Source of the DNA: Desulfosarcinaceae bacterium
GTDB lineage: Bacteria > Desulfobacterota > Desulfobacteria > Desulfobacterales > Desulfosarcinaceae
Reading direction: 5' to 3'
Assembly (NCBI GenBank): GCA_030066015.1
Contig: JASJCL010000060.1
Location: 1-46,754, forward strand
DNA length: 46,754 bases
Shown here: positions 1-8,417 of the stretch, one piece after another
How the letters are laid out: the number at the start of each line of letters is the position of its first letter
Position numbering within the stretch: position 1 is the first letter of the stretch
Program-made: the position numbers and the translations under genes
The notes under the pieces: generated by a model
Seen by the model: the letters and a program-made list of their open reading frames with translations, nothing else
Database searches by the model: none
Told to the model about the DNA's origin: nothing

Positions 1-1
1 C

Positions 2-304
2 GGCCTGGGATGTCCAGGCGTGGACCTTGGGTATTCACAGTGGGTCGCCGTCCTGGTATTGATCTGTTTTTTCATTGCGCTGCCCTCTGTACCTGGCTAT
101 TGGGGTCTGTGGGAGGCTGGTGGCGTCTTCGCCCTGCGCCTCTTCGGCGTGTCGGCCGATGCGGCCGCCGGTGCCACCCTACTCAACCATGCCCTGCAGA
201 TTCTGCCGGTGATCTTGGTGGGATTTGTATCGGCCTGGATCGCCAGCGTGAACATCTTGCAGGTCTCCTATGCAGGTGGCGCTAAGTCGCCCATAAATGC
301 CTGA
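2..304 (+). CDS. Flippase-like / lysylphosphatidylglycerol synthase TM-family protein, C-terminal fragment
   Basis: Partial gene cut by the left edge; the frame is open from base 2 to a TGA at 302-304. About 100 residues remain, with at least two hydrophobic segments. The first follows the frame entry and ends in PSVPGYWGLWEAG; the second ends in VGFVSAWIASVNI. The Pro-Gly-x-x-Gly-x-x-Glu pattern followed by a last membrane helix resembles the end of the flippase-like / lysylphosphatidylglycerol synthase transmembrane family, which are inner-membrane proteins. A GTG at 20 is in frame but the coding frame continues upstream of it, so it is not taken as a start. The substrate cannot be told from this tail. 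Confidence 0.62.
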   Translation, partial: GLGCPGVDLGYSQWVAVLVLICFFIALPSVPGYWGLWEAGGVFALRLFGVSADAAAGATLLNHALQILPVILVGFVSAWIASVNILQVSYAGGAKSPINA

Positions 305-332
305 TCGTAACCATATGGCCTTGATAAAAATT

Positions 333-338
333 TATAAT
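333..338 (+). promoter_or_regulatory. Candidate -10 box upstream of def
   Basis: A perfect TATAAT lies in a very A+T-rich stretch about 30 bases before the def start. No good -35 box sits at the usual spacing, so this is only a candidate promoter for def-fmt-rsmB. Confidence 0.3.
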
Positions 339-366
339 TTTTTTGAATTCTTAAAGGGCTTTAATT

Positions 367-876
367 GTGGCAATACTTGATATCTTGACCTACCCGGACC
401 AATTCCTCGAGACCATCACCAAACCGGTGAAAGAGATCGACGGTAAACTCCAGGAGGTCTTCAATAACATGGCGGAAACCATGTATGCCGCCCCAGGCAT
501 CGGCCTGGCCGCGACACAGGTGGGGATCGACCAGAGTTTCCTATTGTACGACATCGCCCCCCAGGATGAGACGCGCGCCCTGAATATTCTCGTCAATCCG
601 GTGATCGTATCGAAAGAGGGAGAGATTCTTTCCGAAAATGAGGGGTGTCTGAGCGTGCCCGACTACAGGGCCGACGTCAAACGCGCCGAACGGATCCTCG
701 TTGAAGCCTACGACCGGGACGGAAATCCCCTGCGTTTCGAAGCGGAGGGCATTCACGCCATCGTGTTGCAACACGAGATCGACCACCTCAACGGCACCCT
801 CTTCATTGAGCACATCAGCCGCCTCAAACGCCAGATGTACAAGCGCAAAATTCAGAAAAGGTTGCGCCGCGAATGA
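367..876 (+). CDS. def: Peptide deformylase
   Basis: Removes the N-formyl group from the first methionine of new proteins in the cytoplasm. The 169-residue length is normal. All three catalytic motifs are visible: GIGLAATQ at residues 44-51, EGCLS at 92-96 with metal ligand Cys94, and QHEIDH at 135-140 with His136, Glu137 and His140. The start is GTG at 367, preceded by an AAAGGG ribosome site. The stop overlaps the fmt start by four bases (ATGA), so the two are translationally coupled. Def and Fmt act at opposite ends of the same formyl-methionine cycle. Confidence 0.96.
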   Translation: MAILDILTYPDQFLETITKPVKEIDGKLQEVFNNMAETMYAAPGIGLAATQVGIDQSFLLYDIAPQDETRALNILVNPVIVSKEGEILSENEGCLSVPDYRADVKRAERILVEAYDRDGNPLRFEAEGIHAIVLQHEIDHLNGTLFIEHISRLKRQMYKRKIQKRLRRE

Positions 877-1814
877 GCCGATCCTATTCGATTGTGTATA
901 TGGGAACCCCCGAATTCGCCGTCCCGACGCTTACAGCGCTCCACCACAGCGCTCACCGGGTGATCGGCGTGGTGACCCAGCCTGACCGTCCCAAGGGGCG
1001 CGGACGCAGACTTGCGCCGCCGCCTGTGAAAGTGGCGGCCGAGGCATTCGGCTATCCGGTGCGGCAACCCAAGTCGATAAAAAGCGATCCCTTTTTCGAC
1101 GAGATGCAGGCACTTCAACCCGATCTTTTCGTGGTCGTCGCAATGGGGCAGATTCTGCCAATACGGCTGTTGACACTGCCACCGTTGGGAGCCATCAACG
1201 TCCACGCCTCCCTGCTTCCCCGGCTGCGCGGCGCCGCTCCCATCCAATGGGCCATCATCAACGGCGAACCGGAAAGCGGGGTTACCACCATCCAGATGGA
1301 CGCCGGATTGGATACCGGCGACCTGCTGCTAACGGCAAGGACACCCATCAGCGACACGGATACCGCCCAGAGTCTGCATGACCGATTGGCCCCCATGGGG
1401 GCCGATCTGCTCATCGAAACCTTGGCGCGGCTGGCCGATGGGAATCTGCAGCCCGAGCCGCAGCAGCCCGAGGCAGCCACCTTGGCGCCCATGCTGTCCA
1501 AAAACGACGGCCGTATCGACTGGCATCGCTCGTCGATCGAGATCGACCGTTTGGTCAGGGGATTGACCCCATGGCCGGGGGCATTCACCTTTTGCAACGA
1601 ACGCCGTCTGCGGCTGTTCCGAACCCGCCCGCTGCCGATCAAGGCAGACGCCGCGCCGGGGACCATCGTCCAAGGATTCGCCGACGAATTGAGCGTGGCC
1701 ACCGGCGACGGTGTGCTCAGCATCCTGGAGATCCAGGGAGCGTCCGGCAAGCGGCTGGCCATCAAGGATTTTCTTTGCGGCTGCGATCTATGCCCGGGAA
1801 CTGTTTTTAGCTGA
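873..1814 (+). CDS. fmt: Methionyl-tRNA formyltransferase
   Basis: Formylates initiator Met-tRNA using 10-formyl-tetrahydrofolate. The 313-residue length is usual. The N-terminal formyltransferase fold starts with IVYMGTPEFAVPTL. The active-site segment NVHASLLPRLRGAAPIQWAI at about residues 109-128 holds the conserved Asn, His and the SLLPRxRGAAP signature. A C-terminal OB-like domain follows and includes GLTPWPGAFT. It overlaps def by four bases. In many deltaproteobacteria a DUF116 gene follows fmt; here rsmB begins only four bases after the stop. Confidence 0.95.
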   Translation: MSRSYSIVYMGTPEFAVPTLTALHHSAHRVIGVVTQPDRPKGRGRRLAPPPVKVAAEAFGYPVRQPKSIKSDPFFDEMQALQPDLFVVVAMGQILPIRLLTLPPLGAINVHASLLPRLRGAAPIQWAIINGEPESGVTTIQMDAGLDTGDLLLTARTPISDTDTAQSLHDRLAPMGADLLIETLARLADGNLQPEPQQPEAATLAPMLSKNDGRIDWHRSSIEIDRLVRGLTPWPGAFTFCNERRLRLFRTRPLPIKADAAPGTIVQGFADELSVATGDGVLSILEIQGASGKRLAIKDFLCGCDLCPGTVFS

Positions 1815-1818
1815 TCCC

Positions 1819-3204
1819 ATGACGATGCCTCAGGACCCTTCCGGCGGGCAGGCCGACCCCCGGCGCCTCGGCCTTGACGTGTTAAATCGACTGGAGAGCG
1901 GCCATCGGACGCTGGATCATCTTCTCGAGGATATCCACCGTCGATTTCCGGGCCTCGGCCGGAGGGATCGCGCCCTTTTGCACAGCCTGAGCTTCGGCGT
2001 TCAACGCTGGCGGGGGCGCTTGGACTGGATCCTGGCCCATTTCGCCCATCAACGCCCGGAAACCCTTTCCGTTCCACTCCGCAATCTGTTGCGAATCGGA
2101 CTCTATCAGATCTGTTTTCTGGATCGGATCCCCCATGCAGCAGCGGTGAACACCAGCGTTCAACTCGCCAAGGCCATCGGTGAAAGACGCCGGGCTGGCT
2201 TTGTCAACGCCCTACTGCGAAACGCCGCCCGCGCGCACCAGACGGTTCCCCTGCCCGATCCGGACGCTGTTCCCGACACCCACCTGGCAGTCAGTTGCGC
2301 CCTACCCCGCTGGTTGGTCCGGCGCTGGTTGAAGCGATTGGGCTTTTCCCAAACGGCCGCTTTGGGCGCTGCTCTCACCGCCCAAGCACCCATCACCGTC
2401 CGGACCAATCTGCTGAAGACAATCCCAGCAAATTTGGCCCGAACCCTGGCGAAGGAGGCCAGCGCGCGCTTTTCGATCTACACCCCGCTCGCCGTCCGCC
2501 TGACCTCGGTGCGCCGACCGCCGGCAGCATGGCCAGCCATTCAGGCCGGTACCTGCCAGGTCCAGGATGAGGCCGCCCAGATTGTCGGCGACCTCCTCAA
2601 CGCACAGCCCGGAGAAACCGTTCTGGATGCCTGCGCCGGTCTCGGGGGCAAAACGGGTCACCTGGCGCAGTTGATGAAAAACCACGGTCATTTAATCGCC
2701 GCCGATGCGGTGCCGGCGAAGCTGGAACGGCTCGCTAGAGGAATGCGGCAGCTTGGCGTCATCAATGTGGAGATTCGCACCCTGGATCTGACGCACGCCG
2801 ATGCCATGGCGGGGCTCCCACGGTTCGACCGCATCCTGTTGGACGCCCCTTGCTCCGGTCTGGGCGTCCTGCGTCGCAACCCGGACATCAAATGGCGCCG
2901 CACCTCCAAGGATTTACCAGTTTACCAGGCTCGTCAGCAGCGACTGCTCGCCAATCTGGCGACACAGCTGAAACCTGGCGGGCGCCTGGTCTACGCTGTC
3001 TGCAGCATGGAGCCTGAGGAGACAACGGCCATTGTCGATCCATTTTTGAATTCCCACCCCGAATTTGATATAGACAGGGCCGTCGAGGGGCTGCTACCGG
3101 CAGCTAGAGCGCTTATGGATCCACGCGGTGCGCTGGTCACCACCCCTCACCACCACGGGATGGACGGCTTTTTCATGGTGGCGTTGACCCGTCTGCGCAC
3201 ATGA
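1819..3204 (+). CDS. rsmB: 16S rRNA (cytosine-967-C5)-methyltransferase
   Basis: Methylates C967 of 16S rRNA. ATG 1819, just after the fmt stop, was chosen over in-frame starts inside fmt; it gives 461 residues. The N-terminal half (about 15-150) is a NusB-like RNA-binding domain. The C-terminal half is a Rossmann methyltransferase: AdoMet motif DACAGLGGKTGHLAQ at 270-284, motif IV DAPCSGLG with Cys345, and the catalytic nucleophile Cys395 in YAVCSMEPEE. These two cysteines are the hallmark of the RsmB/NOP2 m5C family. It is the third gene of the def-fmt-rsmB unit. Confidence 0.94.
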   Translation: MTMPQDPSGGQADPRRLGLDVLNRLESGHRTLDHLLEDIHRRFPGLGRRDRALLHSLSFGVQRWRGRLDWILAHFAHQRPETLSVPLRNLLRIGLYQICFLDRIPHAAAVNTSVQLAKAIGERRRAGFVNALLRNAARAHQTVPLPDPDAVPDTHLAVSCALPRWLVRRWLKRLGFSQTAALGAALTAQAPITVRTNLLKTIPANLARTLAKEASARFSIYTPLAVRLTSVRRPPAAWPAIQAGTCQVQDEAAQIVGDLLNAQPGETVLDACAGLGGKTGHLAQLMKNHGHLIAADAVPAKLERLARGMRQLGVINVEIRTLDLTHADAMAGLPRFDRILLDAPCSGLGVLRRNPDIKWRRTSKDLPVYQARQQRLLANLATQLKPGGRLVYAVCSMEPEETTAIVDPFLNSHPEFDIDRAVEGLLPAARALMDPRGALVTTPHHHGMDGFFMVALTRLRT

Positions 3205-3398
3205 GGTGTGCGGAGATCCGGAACTCCTCGGGTCAACCTGGGGTCAGACGCGAATCTCGCTCCTCAGGCCCCGGTTGATGGCGAGCGTACATGGAGACAA
3301 CCAAGCGATCCTCAATCTACGCTTTTCAATATTTAATATATATTACATATTACTAAAACATCCTATTTCACCTAATACATTAAACACAGGTTTGCCGC
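3205..3398 (+). other. Intergenic region with an A+T-rich patch before gspF
   Basis: No gene seen. From about 3310 to 3385 the composition turns strongly A+T-rich, with runs such as TATTTAATATATATTACATA, against the G+C-rich surroundings. It directly precedes the gspF start and probably holds its promoter, but no clear -35/-10 pair could be fixed. Confidence 0.4.
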
Positions 3399-4628
3399 AT
3401 GCCCGTATATGACTACACCGCCCTATCGGCAAAAGGGAAAACCCTTACGGGCATCATCGATGCAGAAAGCGCTGCCGTGGCGAAACAGAAGCTGCGCGCC
3501 GGCGGCAGCTACCCGGTCAGCATCGAAGAGGCCAGTCACCGCAGCAAAGCAATCGAGGGAAAAGCCAAACCCGGCATCGGGTCCATTTTCAGTCGGGTGC
3601 GAACCAGCGACGTCTCCATGATGACCCGACAGCTCTCCACCCTCGTTGGCGCCGGATTTCCCCTCGTATCCGCCCTGGAGGCCTTGGTGCCCCAAACCAA
3701 GTCCCAGGGGTTCGTGAAGGTCATTGCCCAGCTCAAAGAGGCCATTGTCGAAGGCAATAGTTTCGCCTCGGCCTTGTCGAGATATCCAAGCATTTTCAGT
3801 AACCTGTATATCAACATGGTCAAGGCTGGCGAATCCTCGGGCACGCTGGAGATCGTCCTTGAACGTCTCGCCGACATTACCGAAAAACAGCAGGCGCTCA
3901 AATCCCGCATCCGGGCCGCCATGGCCTATCCCATTTTCATGGCCCTCATCGGGGCCGCCGTTCTCGTTTTGCTCCTCACCTTCATCGTCCCCAATATTAC
4001 CTCCATCTTCACCGATATGGGCAAGGCGCTGCCGACGCCCACCCTCCTGTTGATATCGGTGAGTACCTGGTTGACCCAGTACTGGTGGCTGCTCCTGCTC
4101 CTCATCATAGCTGCCGCCATCGGTCTGCGGATGGTCCGAAAAACCGACCGGGGCGCCTTCATTATCGACCGCATGGTGCTGCGCGTGCCCCTTTTCGGCA
4201 GTCTCGTGCGACGCTTGACCGTGGCCCGCTTCACGCGCACGCTGGGCTCCCTGCTGCAAAACGGCGTTTCAATGCTGATCGCCCTGGATATCGCCCGCGG
4301 CATTGCCGGTAACCGCCTGATCAGCGAGGCCATCGAGGCGGCCGCCGTCGAGGTGGAAAAGGGGCGTGGTCTCGGCCGATCGCTGGGACAAGCCGACACC
4401 TTTCCCCACTTGGCGGTTCAAATGATTGAGGTGGGTGAGCACAGCGGCGATCTTGAAGAGATGTTGATCAAGATCGCCGATGTGTACGAACGCGAGGTGG
4501 AGTCCAGTGTCATGAGCATCACGTCCCTCATGGAACCCCTCATGATTTTGGGAATGGCCCTGGTGGTGGGCTTCATCGTCCTCTCAATTTGTCTTCCGAT
4601 ATTTGAGATGAATCAGTTGGTTGTGTAG
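3399..4628 (+). CDS. gspF: Type II secretion system inner-membrane platform protein GspF
   Basis: Polytopic inner-membrane platform of the type II secretion system; in the family it contacts the GspE ATPase and the GspL/GspM assembly. The 409 residues start MPVYDYTALSAKGKTLTGII, the typical GspF/PilC N-terminus. Two GspF repeats follow (about 75-195 and 275-400), with hydrophobic helices near 172-200, 218-245 and 375-402. It stands apart from gspE: here gspF is the first T2SS gene and gspE the last, with a minus-strand ATPase gene following gspF. Its 3' end overlaps that convergent gene by 16 bases. Confidence 0.93.
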   Translation: MPVYDYTALSAKGKTLTGIIDAESAAVAKQKLRAGGSYPVSIEEASHRSKAIEGKAKPGIGSIFSRVRTSDVSMMTRQLSTLVGAGFPLVSALEALVPQTKSQGFVKVIAQLKEAIVEGNSFASALSRYPSIFSNLYINMVKAGESSGTLEIVLERLADITEKQQALKSRIRAAMAYPIFMALIGAAVLVLLLTFIVPNITSIFTDMGKALPTPTLLLISVSTWLTQYWWLLLLLIIAAAIGLRMVRKTDRGAFIIDRMVLRVPLFGSLVRRLTVARFTRTLGSLLQNGVSMLIALDIARGIAGNRLISEAIEAAAVEVEKGRGLGRSLGQADTFPHLAVQMIEVGEHSGDLEEMLIKIADVYEREVESSVMSITSLMEPLMILGMALVVGFIVLSICLPIFEMNQLVV

Positions 4629-5776
4629 GAACCGGATGATTGCAGGGTCTCTGAAGCGGAAGGGGATGCGGCGCCCTTGGCCCGCATCAACTGCTGGCAT
4701 CTCTGCCGCAGAAGGGTGTTCTCGCGTAACAATTTATCCGATTTTTGACGCTCCACCATCAGAAGGGCTTTGAGCGTTCCCACGAGATCGTCGAGATTGC
4801 CTTCCATAGTTCCGGAAGGGGCGGTCGCCTTCCGTCGCAGCTCAGCCTGAATCGTCCGGAGCCCCTCCTCCATCGCCCGCAGACGCCGGTCCAATTGCAG
4901 ATCTTCCGAGCGGTCGTCCATTCCAGGGCCCTCCGTCGTGGATCTGGGGTTTTCGCCAGCCTGAATCGGCATCCCGACACCACCGCGCTCCTTCAATACC
5001 GCTTCGATGATGGTCAGCCCCACGGGCTGAACTTCGTCATTGAAGGCAAACAACAGGGCCGAATCGCAAATCATGTTGATCATGCGCGGAACGCCACCGG
5101 AAGCGGAGTGGATGCGTTCGATGGCATCCTCTGTAAAAAGCGGATCGCTGGCGCCTGCCTGTTGGGTGCGAGAATTGATGTAGCCTGCCGTCTCCTCCGC
5201 GTCGAGCGGCGCCAGATGGGTATTGACAAAGACCCGTTGGCGGATTTGAGCGAACTCCGGCATCTCCAGTCGCGACTGGAGGTCCGCCTGACCGGCAAGC
5301 ATTACCTGGAGCAAGAGTGTATCGCGCGTTTGAAGGTTGGTGAGGAGACGAATCTCCTCCAGTGCCAGGTGGGACATGTTCTGGGCTTCATCCACGATGA
5401 GCAAGACACGTTTGCCGGCCTTGTGCTGCTGGTGCAGGTAGCGGTAGACAAGTTCAATGGACCGGTTGCGGTCTCGCTCCTTCGCCTGTAGCCCGAATTC
5501 GTTGAGCATGAACCACAGTAAACTGCCCGATCCGACGCCAGTGTGATACTGAGCCGCTGTGACATACTCTGCGCTGATCTGATTGACCAGATAGCGGATC
5601 AGCGTGGTTTTGCCGCACCCTGGATCGCCTGAGAGCAGAATGATGCCGCCGCCTTCCATCAACCCATATTGAATATGGGCCAAAGATTCGCGATATCTGG
5701 GCGCGGGGAAGAAGAATTCTGGGTTGGGAACGGGATGGAATGGCTTTTGGGACATCCCGAAATAGGCAGTGTACAT
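4613..5776 (-). CDS. ExeA/GspA-like AAA ATPase with coiled-coil tail
   Basis: 387 residues from ATG 5776, preceded by GAGACGG; an upstream TTG at 5794 is possible. The start MYTAYFGMSQKPFHPVPNPE is the ExeA-type opening. Walker A is GDPGCGKT at about 50-57 and Walker B is LLIVDEAQ. ExeA of Aeromonas helps place the T2SS secretin using a membrane segment and a C-terminal peptidoglycan-binding domain. Neither is seen here. After the ATPase core come a polar linker and a predicted coiled coil (about 300-375) rich in Glu, Arg and Leu. No ExeB-like partner is in the window. Position within the gsp genes supports a T2SS role; a standalone ExeA-like regulator is the alternative. Confidence 0.82.
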   Translation of the reverse strand: MYTAYFGMSQKPFHPVPNPEFFFPAPRYRESLAHIQYGLMEGGGIILLSGDPGCGKTTLIRYLVNQISAEYVTAAQYHTGVGSGSLLWFMLNEFGLQAKERDRNRSIELVYRYLHQQHKAGKRVLLIVDEAQNMSHLALEEIRLLTNLQTRDTLLLQVMLAGQADLQSRLEMPEFAQIRQRVFVNTHLAPLDAEETAGYINSRTQQAGASDPLFTEDAIERIHSASGGVPRMINMICDSALLFAFNDEVQPVGLTIIEAVLKERGGVGMPIQAGENPRSTTEGPGMDDRSEDLQLDRRLRAMEEGLRTIQAELRRKATAPSGTMEGNLDDLVGTLKALLMVERQKSDKLLRENTLLRQRCQQLMRAKGAASPSASETLQSSGSYTTN

Positions 5777-6271
5777 GATAGCCGTCTCTATCAAATGCCA
5801 TCGATGCGATTCTGATCCAATCCAAGCGACTATAGTTGGATCGGCGTAAAAATGTCAAGACTTCAATAATTAAAATAGGTTACCATCGCTTAGTGGGCAG
5901 CTTTATCGGAACGACAGCCAGCGCAGCGGTTGCCCCTCCCGAGTAGTAATCATGATCATTTGGTAATCTGGCGATCATCTGGGGATAATGGCGATCCTGT
6001 AAGCTTGCCAGGGATCGTGGGGCACCGTCCAACCGGCCGCCGCAAATCCCACTGCCTTTCCCAGAAACGGCGCCCGCGGATGCTCGTGGAGGCCACACCT
6101 TGCTTGCAAACAGAAGAGGGAAAGGCTAAAATGCATCCGGCTAAAGATACAACAAGTAAGTACCGAGAAGTGCTGATAAAGCATATCATAACGGCAGCAG
6201 CTCGGCTGCCGACACGATTCTTGGGACACCATTGCCAAAACGCCTAAGCCGGTTTCGGGCAGGGAGGAAGC
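5777..6271. other. Divergent intergenic region between exeA-like gene and gspG
   Basis: About 495 bases without a convincing gene. It would hold promoters for both divergent units. On the plus strand a -35/-10 pair is seen at 6104-6132, followed by a hairpin at 6193-6210 with arms GGCAGC and GCTGCC in the leader. No riboswitch could be recognised. Confidence 0.5.
6104..6132 (+). promoter_or_regulatory. Candidate sigma-70 promoter for the pseudopilin operon
   Basis: TTGCAA (-35) and TAAAAT (-10, five of six matches) are separated by 17 bases, placing +1 near 6139. The leader before the gspG ATG would be about 130 bases. Confidence 0.45.
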
Positions 6272-6724
6272 ATGCAAGCACGGCAGCGAACCGCCATCTT
6301 GAGCCAAAGAGGCTTCACACTGATCGAACTGATGGTGGTTATTGTGATACTGGGGATTCTGGCTGGCCTCATTGTTCCCCGTATTATGGGCCGTCCTGAG
6401 GAGGCCAAGCAACTCAAGGCCAAGATGCAGATCGAGAGCATCGGCACGGCCCTCAAGCTCTACAAGCTCGACATTGGCAGTTATCCCACCACCGAACAAG
6501 GCCTTCAAGCCCTGGTAAGCGCACCCGCCACCGATGGCAGCAGCAAATGGCGCACGGGGGGGTATCTGGAAAAAGGCAAGGTCCCCAAGGATCCCTGGGG
6601 AAACGAGTTCATCTACTTGTCACCGGGCAGCAACGGGGATTATGATCTTGTCAGTTACGGTGCCGACGGTGTCTCCGGCGGTGTCGAAAAGAATAAAGAC
6701 ATCTCCAACTGGGACACGGAATAG
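6272..6724 (+). CDS. gspG: Major type II pseudopilin GspG
   Basis: Main subunit of the T2SS pseudopilus, which acts as a piston in the periplasm. 150 residues. A short basic leader ends at Gly14; cleavage by prepilin peptidase would expose [18 protein letters not shown] with the conserved Glu at +5. The globular part has the family features [12 protein letters not shown], a [11 protein letters not shown] segment and a C-terminal GADG region typical of the GspG calcium site. The ribosome site GGGAGGAAGC precedes the ATG. First gene of the long G-to-E run. Confidence 0.95.
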   Translation: MQARQRTAILSQRGFTLIELMVVIVILGILAGLIVPRIMGRPEEAKQLKAKMQIESIGTALKLYKLDIGSYPTTEQGLQALVSAPATDGSSKWRTGGYLEKGKVPKDPWGNEFIYLSPGSNGDYDLVSYGADGVSGGVEKNKDISNWDTE

Positions 6725-6734
6725 AACCGGGCCC

Positions 6735-7283
6735 ATGGCGTGTCGCCTATCGATGCAGAACGGACAGCCGCGAATCTGCGGCGCGCCGCGCGCGGCCGAA
6801 GGGTTTACCCTGCTGGAGTTGATGGTCGTCATCGCCCTCATCGCCACGCTTGTTGGCGTTGCCATTCCCCGAATAGGCGCATCCCTGGTGAGCGACCCCA
6901 CCAGCAAGGTGTCGCGCTGGCTGATCAACAACATCAATGCGCTGAAGAATGAAGCGGTCCGCAAGCAGAAGGCTTACACCCTGCACATCGATCTGGATCG
7001 CCAGCGACTCTGGATGACCCACGAAGGAATGGCGCCCGAAACAGAAGCCGCCGCCGAAGAGAAAGAGGCCTTCCAACTGCCGGAAAGTGTTCAGTTCCAC
7101 TCCCTCCTCCTCCCCGGACAGGACCCCATCCAGTCGGGGACGGCCGCCCTCAATTTCTCGCCCAAAGGATACTCCGATCGGGCGCTGATTCGATTGACCA
7201 ACGATGACGATGATCGCTACACCTTTTGGGTGGAGCCTTTTCTGGCGCGGGTGGCGCGACTGGATGGATTTGAGGAGTTCTGA
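6735..7283 (+). CDS. gspH: Minor type II pseudopilin GspH
   Basis: Minor pseudopilin near the pilus tip. ATG 6735 gives 182 residues; the frame stays open upstream inside gspG, but this start lies right after the gspG stop. Prepilin cleavage would fall after Gly23, before FTLLELMVVIALIATLVGVA with Glu at +5. The rest is a beta-rich globular domain of low recognisability, so H is assigned by position and size. Confidence 0.85.
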   Translation: MACRLSMQNGQPRICGAPRAAEGFTLLELMVVIALIATLVGVAIPRIGASLVSDPTSKVSRWLINNINALKNEAVRKQKAYTLHIDLDRQRLWMTHEGMAPETEAAAEEKEAFQLPESVQFHSLLLPGQDPIQSGTAALNFSPKGYSDRALIRLTNDDDDRYTFWVEPFLARVARLDGFEEF

Positions 7284-7297
7284 AAAGCGAAAAGGAC

Positions 7298-7699
7298 ATG
7301 AATCAGTCGGTCGGTTTTAAAGGCGTACGCGGATTTACCCTCTTGGAGGTGATGGTGGCCGTGACCATTGTAGCCATCGCCCTTTCCGCCGTCTACAAAC
7401 TCTATTCGCAGGCGTTCGCCATGAATCAGAGCGCCCGTTTCTACACCACGGCCGCGCTGCTGGCTGAAACGAAACTGGCAGAGCTGAACGCCCAGGCCCC
7501 CAGGGATCTGACCAGTGACACCGGTGACTTCGAAGATGCCTATGCCGACTATCGCTGGGAAATCACCGTCACCGAGGTTGCGGCCGAGGCGCTCACCCTC
7601 TCCCTGCAGTCCATGAGACAGATCGACATTGTCATCACCCACGCTCAGCAGGGAGATACGTTCTCGCTGCGAACTTACCGCTTTGACAATAATGTCTAA
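7298..7699 (+). CDS. gspI: Minor type II pseudopilin GspI
   Basis: 133 residues. Leader peptide ends at Gly12, then FTLLEVMVAVTIVAIALSAV with Glu at +5. The segment AALLAETKLAELNAQ matches the GspI family pattern (A-x-x-x-A-x-x-x-L-x-E). In known systems GspI nucleates the I-J-K tip complex. It lies 14 bases after gspH, and its end overlaps the sequence just before the gspJ start. Confidence 0.88.
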   Translation: MNQSVGFKGVRGFTLLEVMVAVTIVAIALSAVYKLYSQAFAMNQSARFYTTAALLAETKLAELNAQAPRDLTSDTGDFEDAYADYRWEITVTEVAAEALTLSLQSMRQIDIVITHAQQGDTFSLRTYRFDNNV

Positions 7700-7712
7700 C
7701 CGAAGGAGATGC

Positions 7713-8417
7713 ATGGGGTATCGTACCCGCAAGGGTCCAATTGGGGCCATGGATGGGTTCACCCTCATCGAGATCCTGCTGGCCATCTTCATCTTCAGTA
7801 TCCTGGTAACGACCGTATTCGGCAGTTTCGGCGTACTCTCAGACGGTGCTGAGATCCTCAAACTGGACACCGGCCTGCACCAGGCCGCGCGGGCCAGCCT
7901 GGACCGCATCACGCGGGATCTAAGACAGGTCCATTTTGCCCTACCGCCGCTCTACCGCAAGCCCGGTTTCAACGACGATCCCCATGAGTTTCGTCTTGTG
8001 GGCGGCCAGGCCGATGCGGGCAACGCCGACTTTGACCAGTTGCGCTTCGCATCCCTTGCCCATATCACCTTCCATGGGGACCCTCGCCTCGGGATTGCCC
8101 GCATCATCTACTATCCTATGGAACTGACCCCCGATAATTGGGTGTTGCGGCGGGCGGATCATCTTTATCCCTATCCCGAGTTTGAGCCCAACAACCAAGA
8201 CCCCATCCTCTGTGAAGCACTGCTGGAATTCAAGCTCACCTACTACGACGCCGAAGGCGGCGATTTCGAGCAATGGGATACCGAATCGGACGACTACGAC
8301 TTTGCCAGTCCGCGGTCCATCGCCATCACCCTCCGAACCGGTACGCCGGAGCGTTCTGTGACCCTCAAGACGCGTGTGGATCTGCCCGTCTTCCGCCTGC
8401 CAGTGGAGGAGGAGTGA
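7713..8417 (+). CDS. gspJ: Minor type II pseudopilin GspJ
   Basis: 234 residues from ATG 7713, chosen because AAGGAG lies just before it; an upstream in-frame ATG at 7692 overlaps gspI and has no such site. Prepilin cleavage would follow Gly15, before FTLIEILLAIFIFSILVTTV. The body contains the ASLDRITRDLRQVHF helix usual in GspJ-type pseudopilins. The stop overlaps the gspK ATG (TGATG), indicating coupled translation. Confidence 0.88.
   Translation: MGYRTRKGPIGAMDGFTLIEILLAIFIFSILVTTVFGSFGVLSDGAEILKLDTGLHQAARASLDRITRDLRQVHFALPPLYRKPGFNDDPHEFRLVGGQADAGNADFDQLRFASLAHITFHGDPRLGIARIIYYPMELTPDNWVLRRADHLYPYPEFEPNNQDPILCEALLEFKLTYYDAEGGDFEQWDTESDDYDFASPRSIAITLRTGTPERSVTLKTRVDLPVFRLPVEEE

Noticed and set aside
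1115-2077. 320-residue minus-strand open frame
   Set aside because: Antisense to fmt and rsmB, both with complete catalytic motifs.
6131-6247. 38-codon plus-strand frame before gspG, with AAAGG upstream
   Set aside because: Its ATG overlaps the -10 of the best promoter candidate, and the translated sequence shows no domain or consistent composition.
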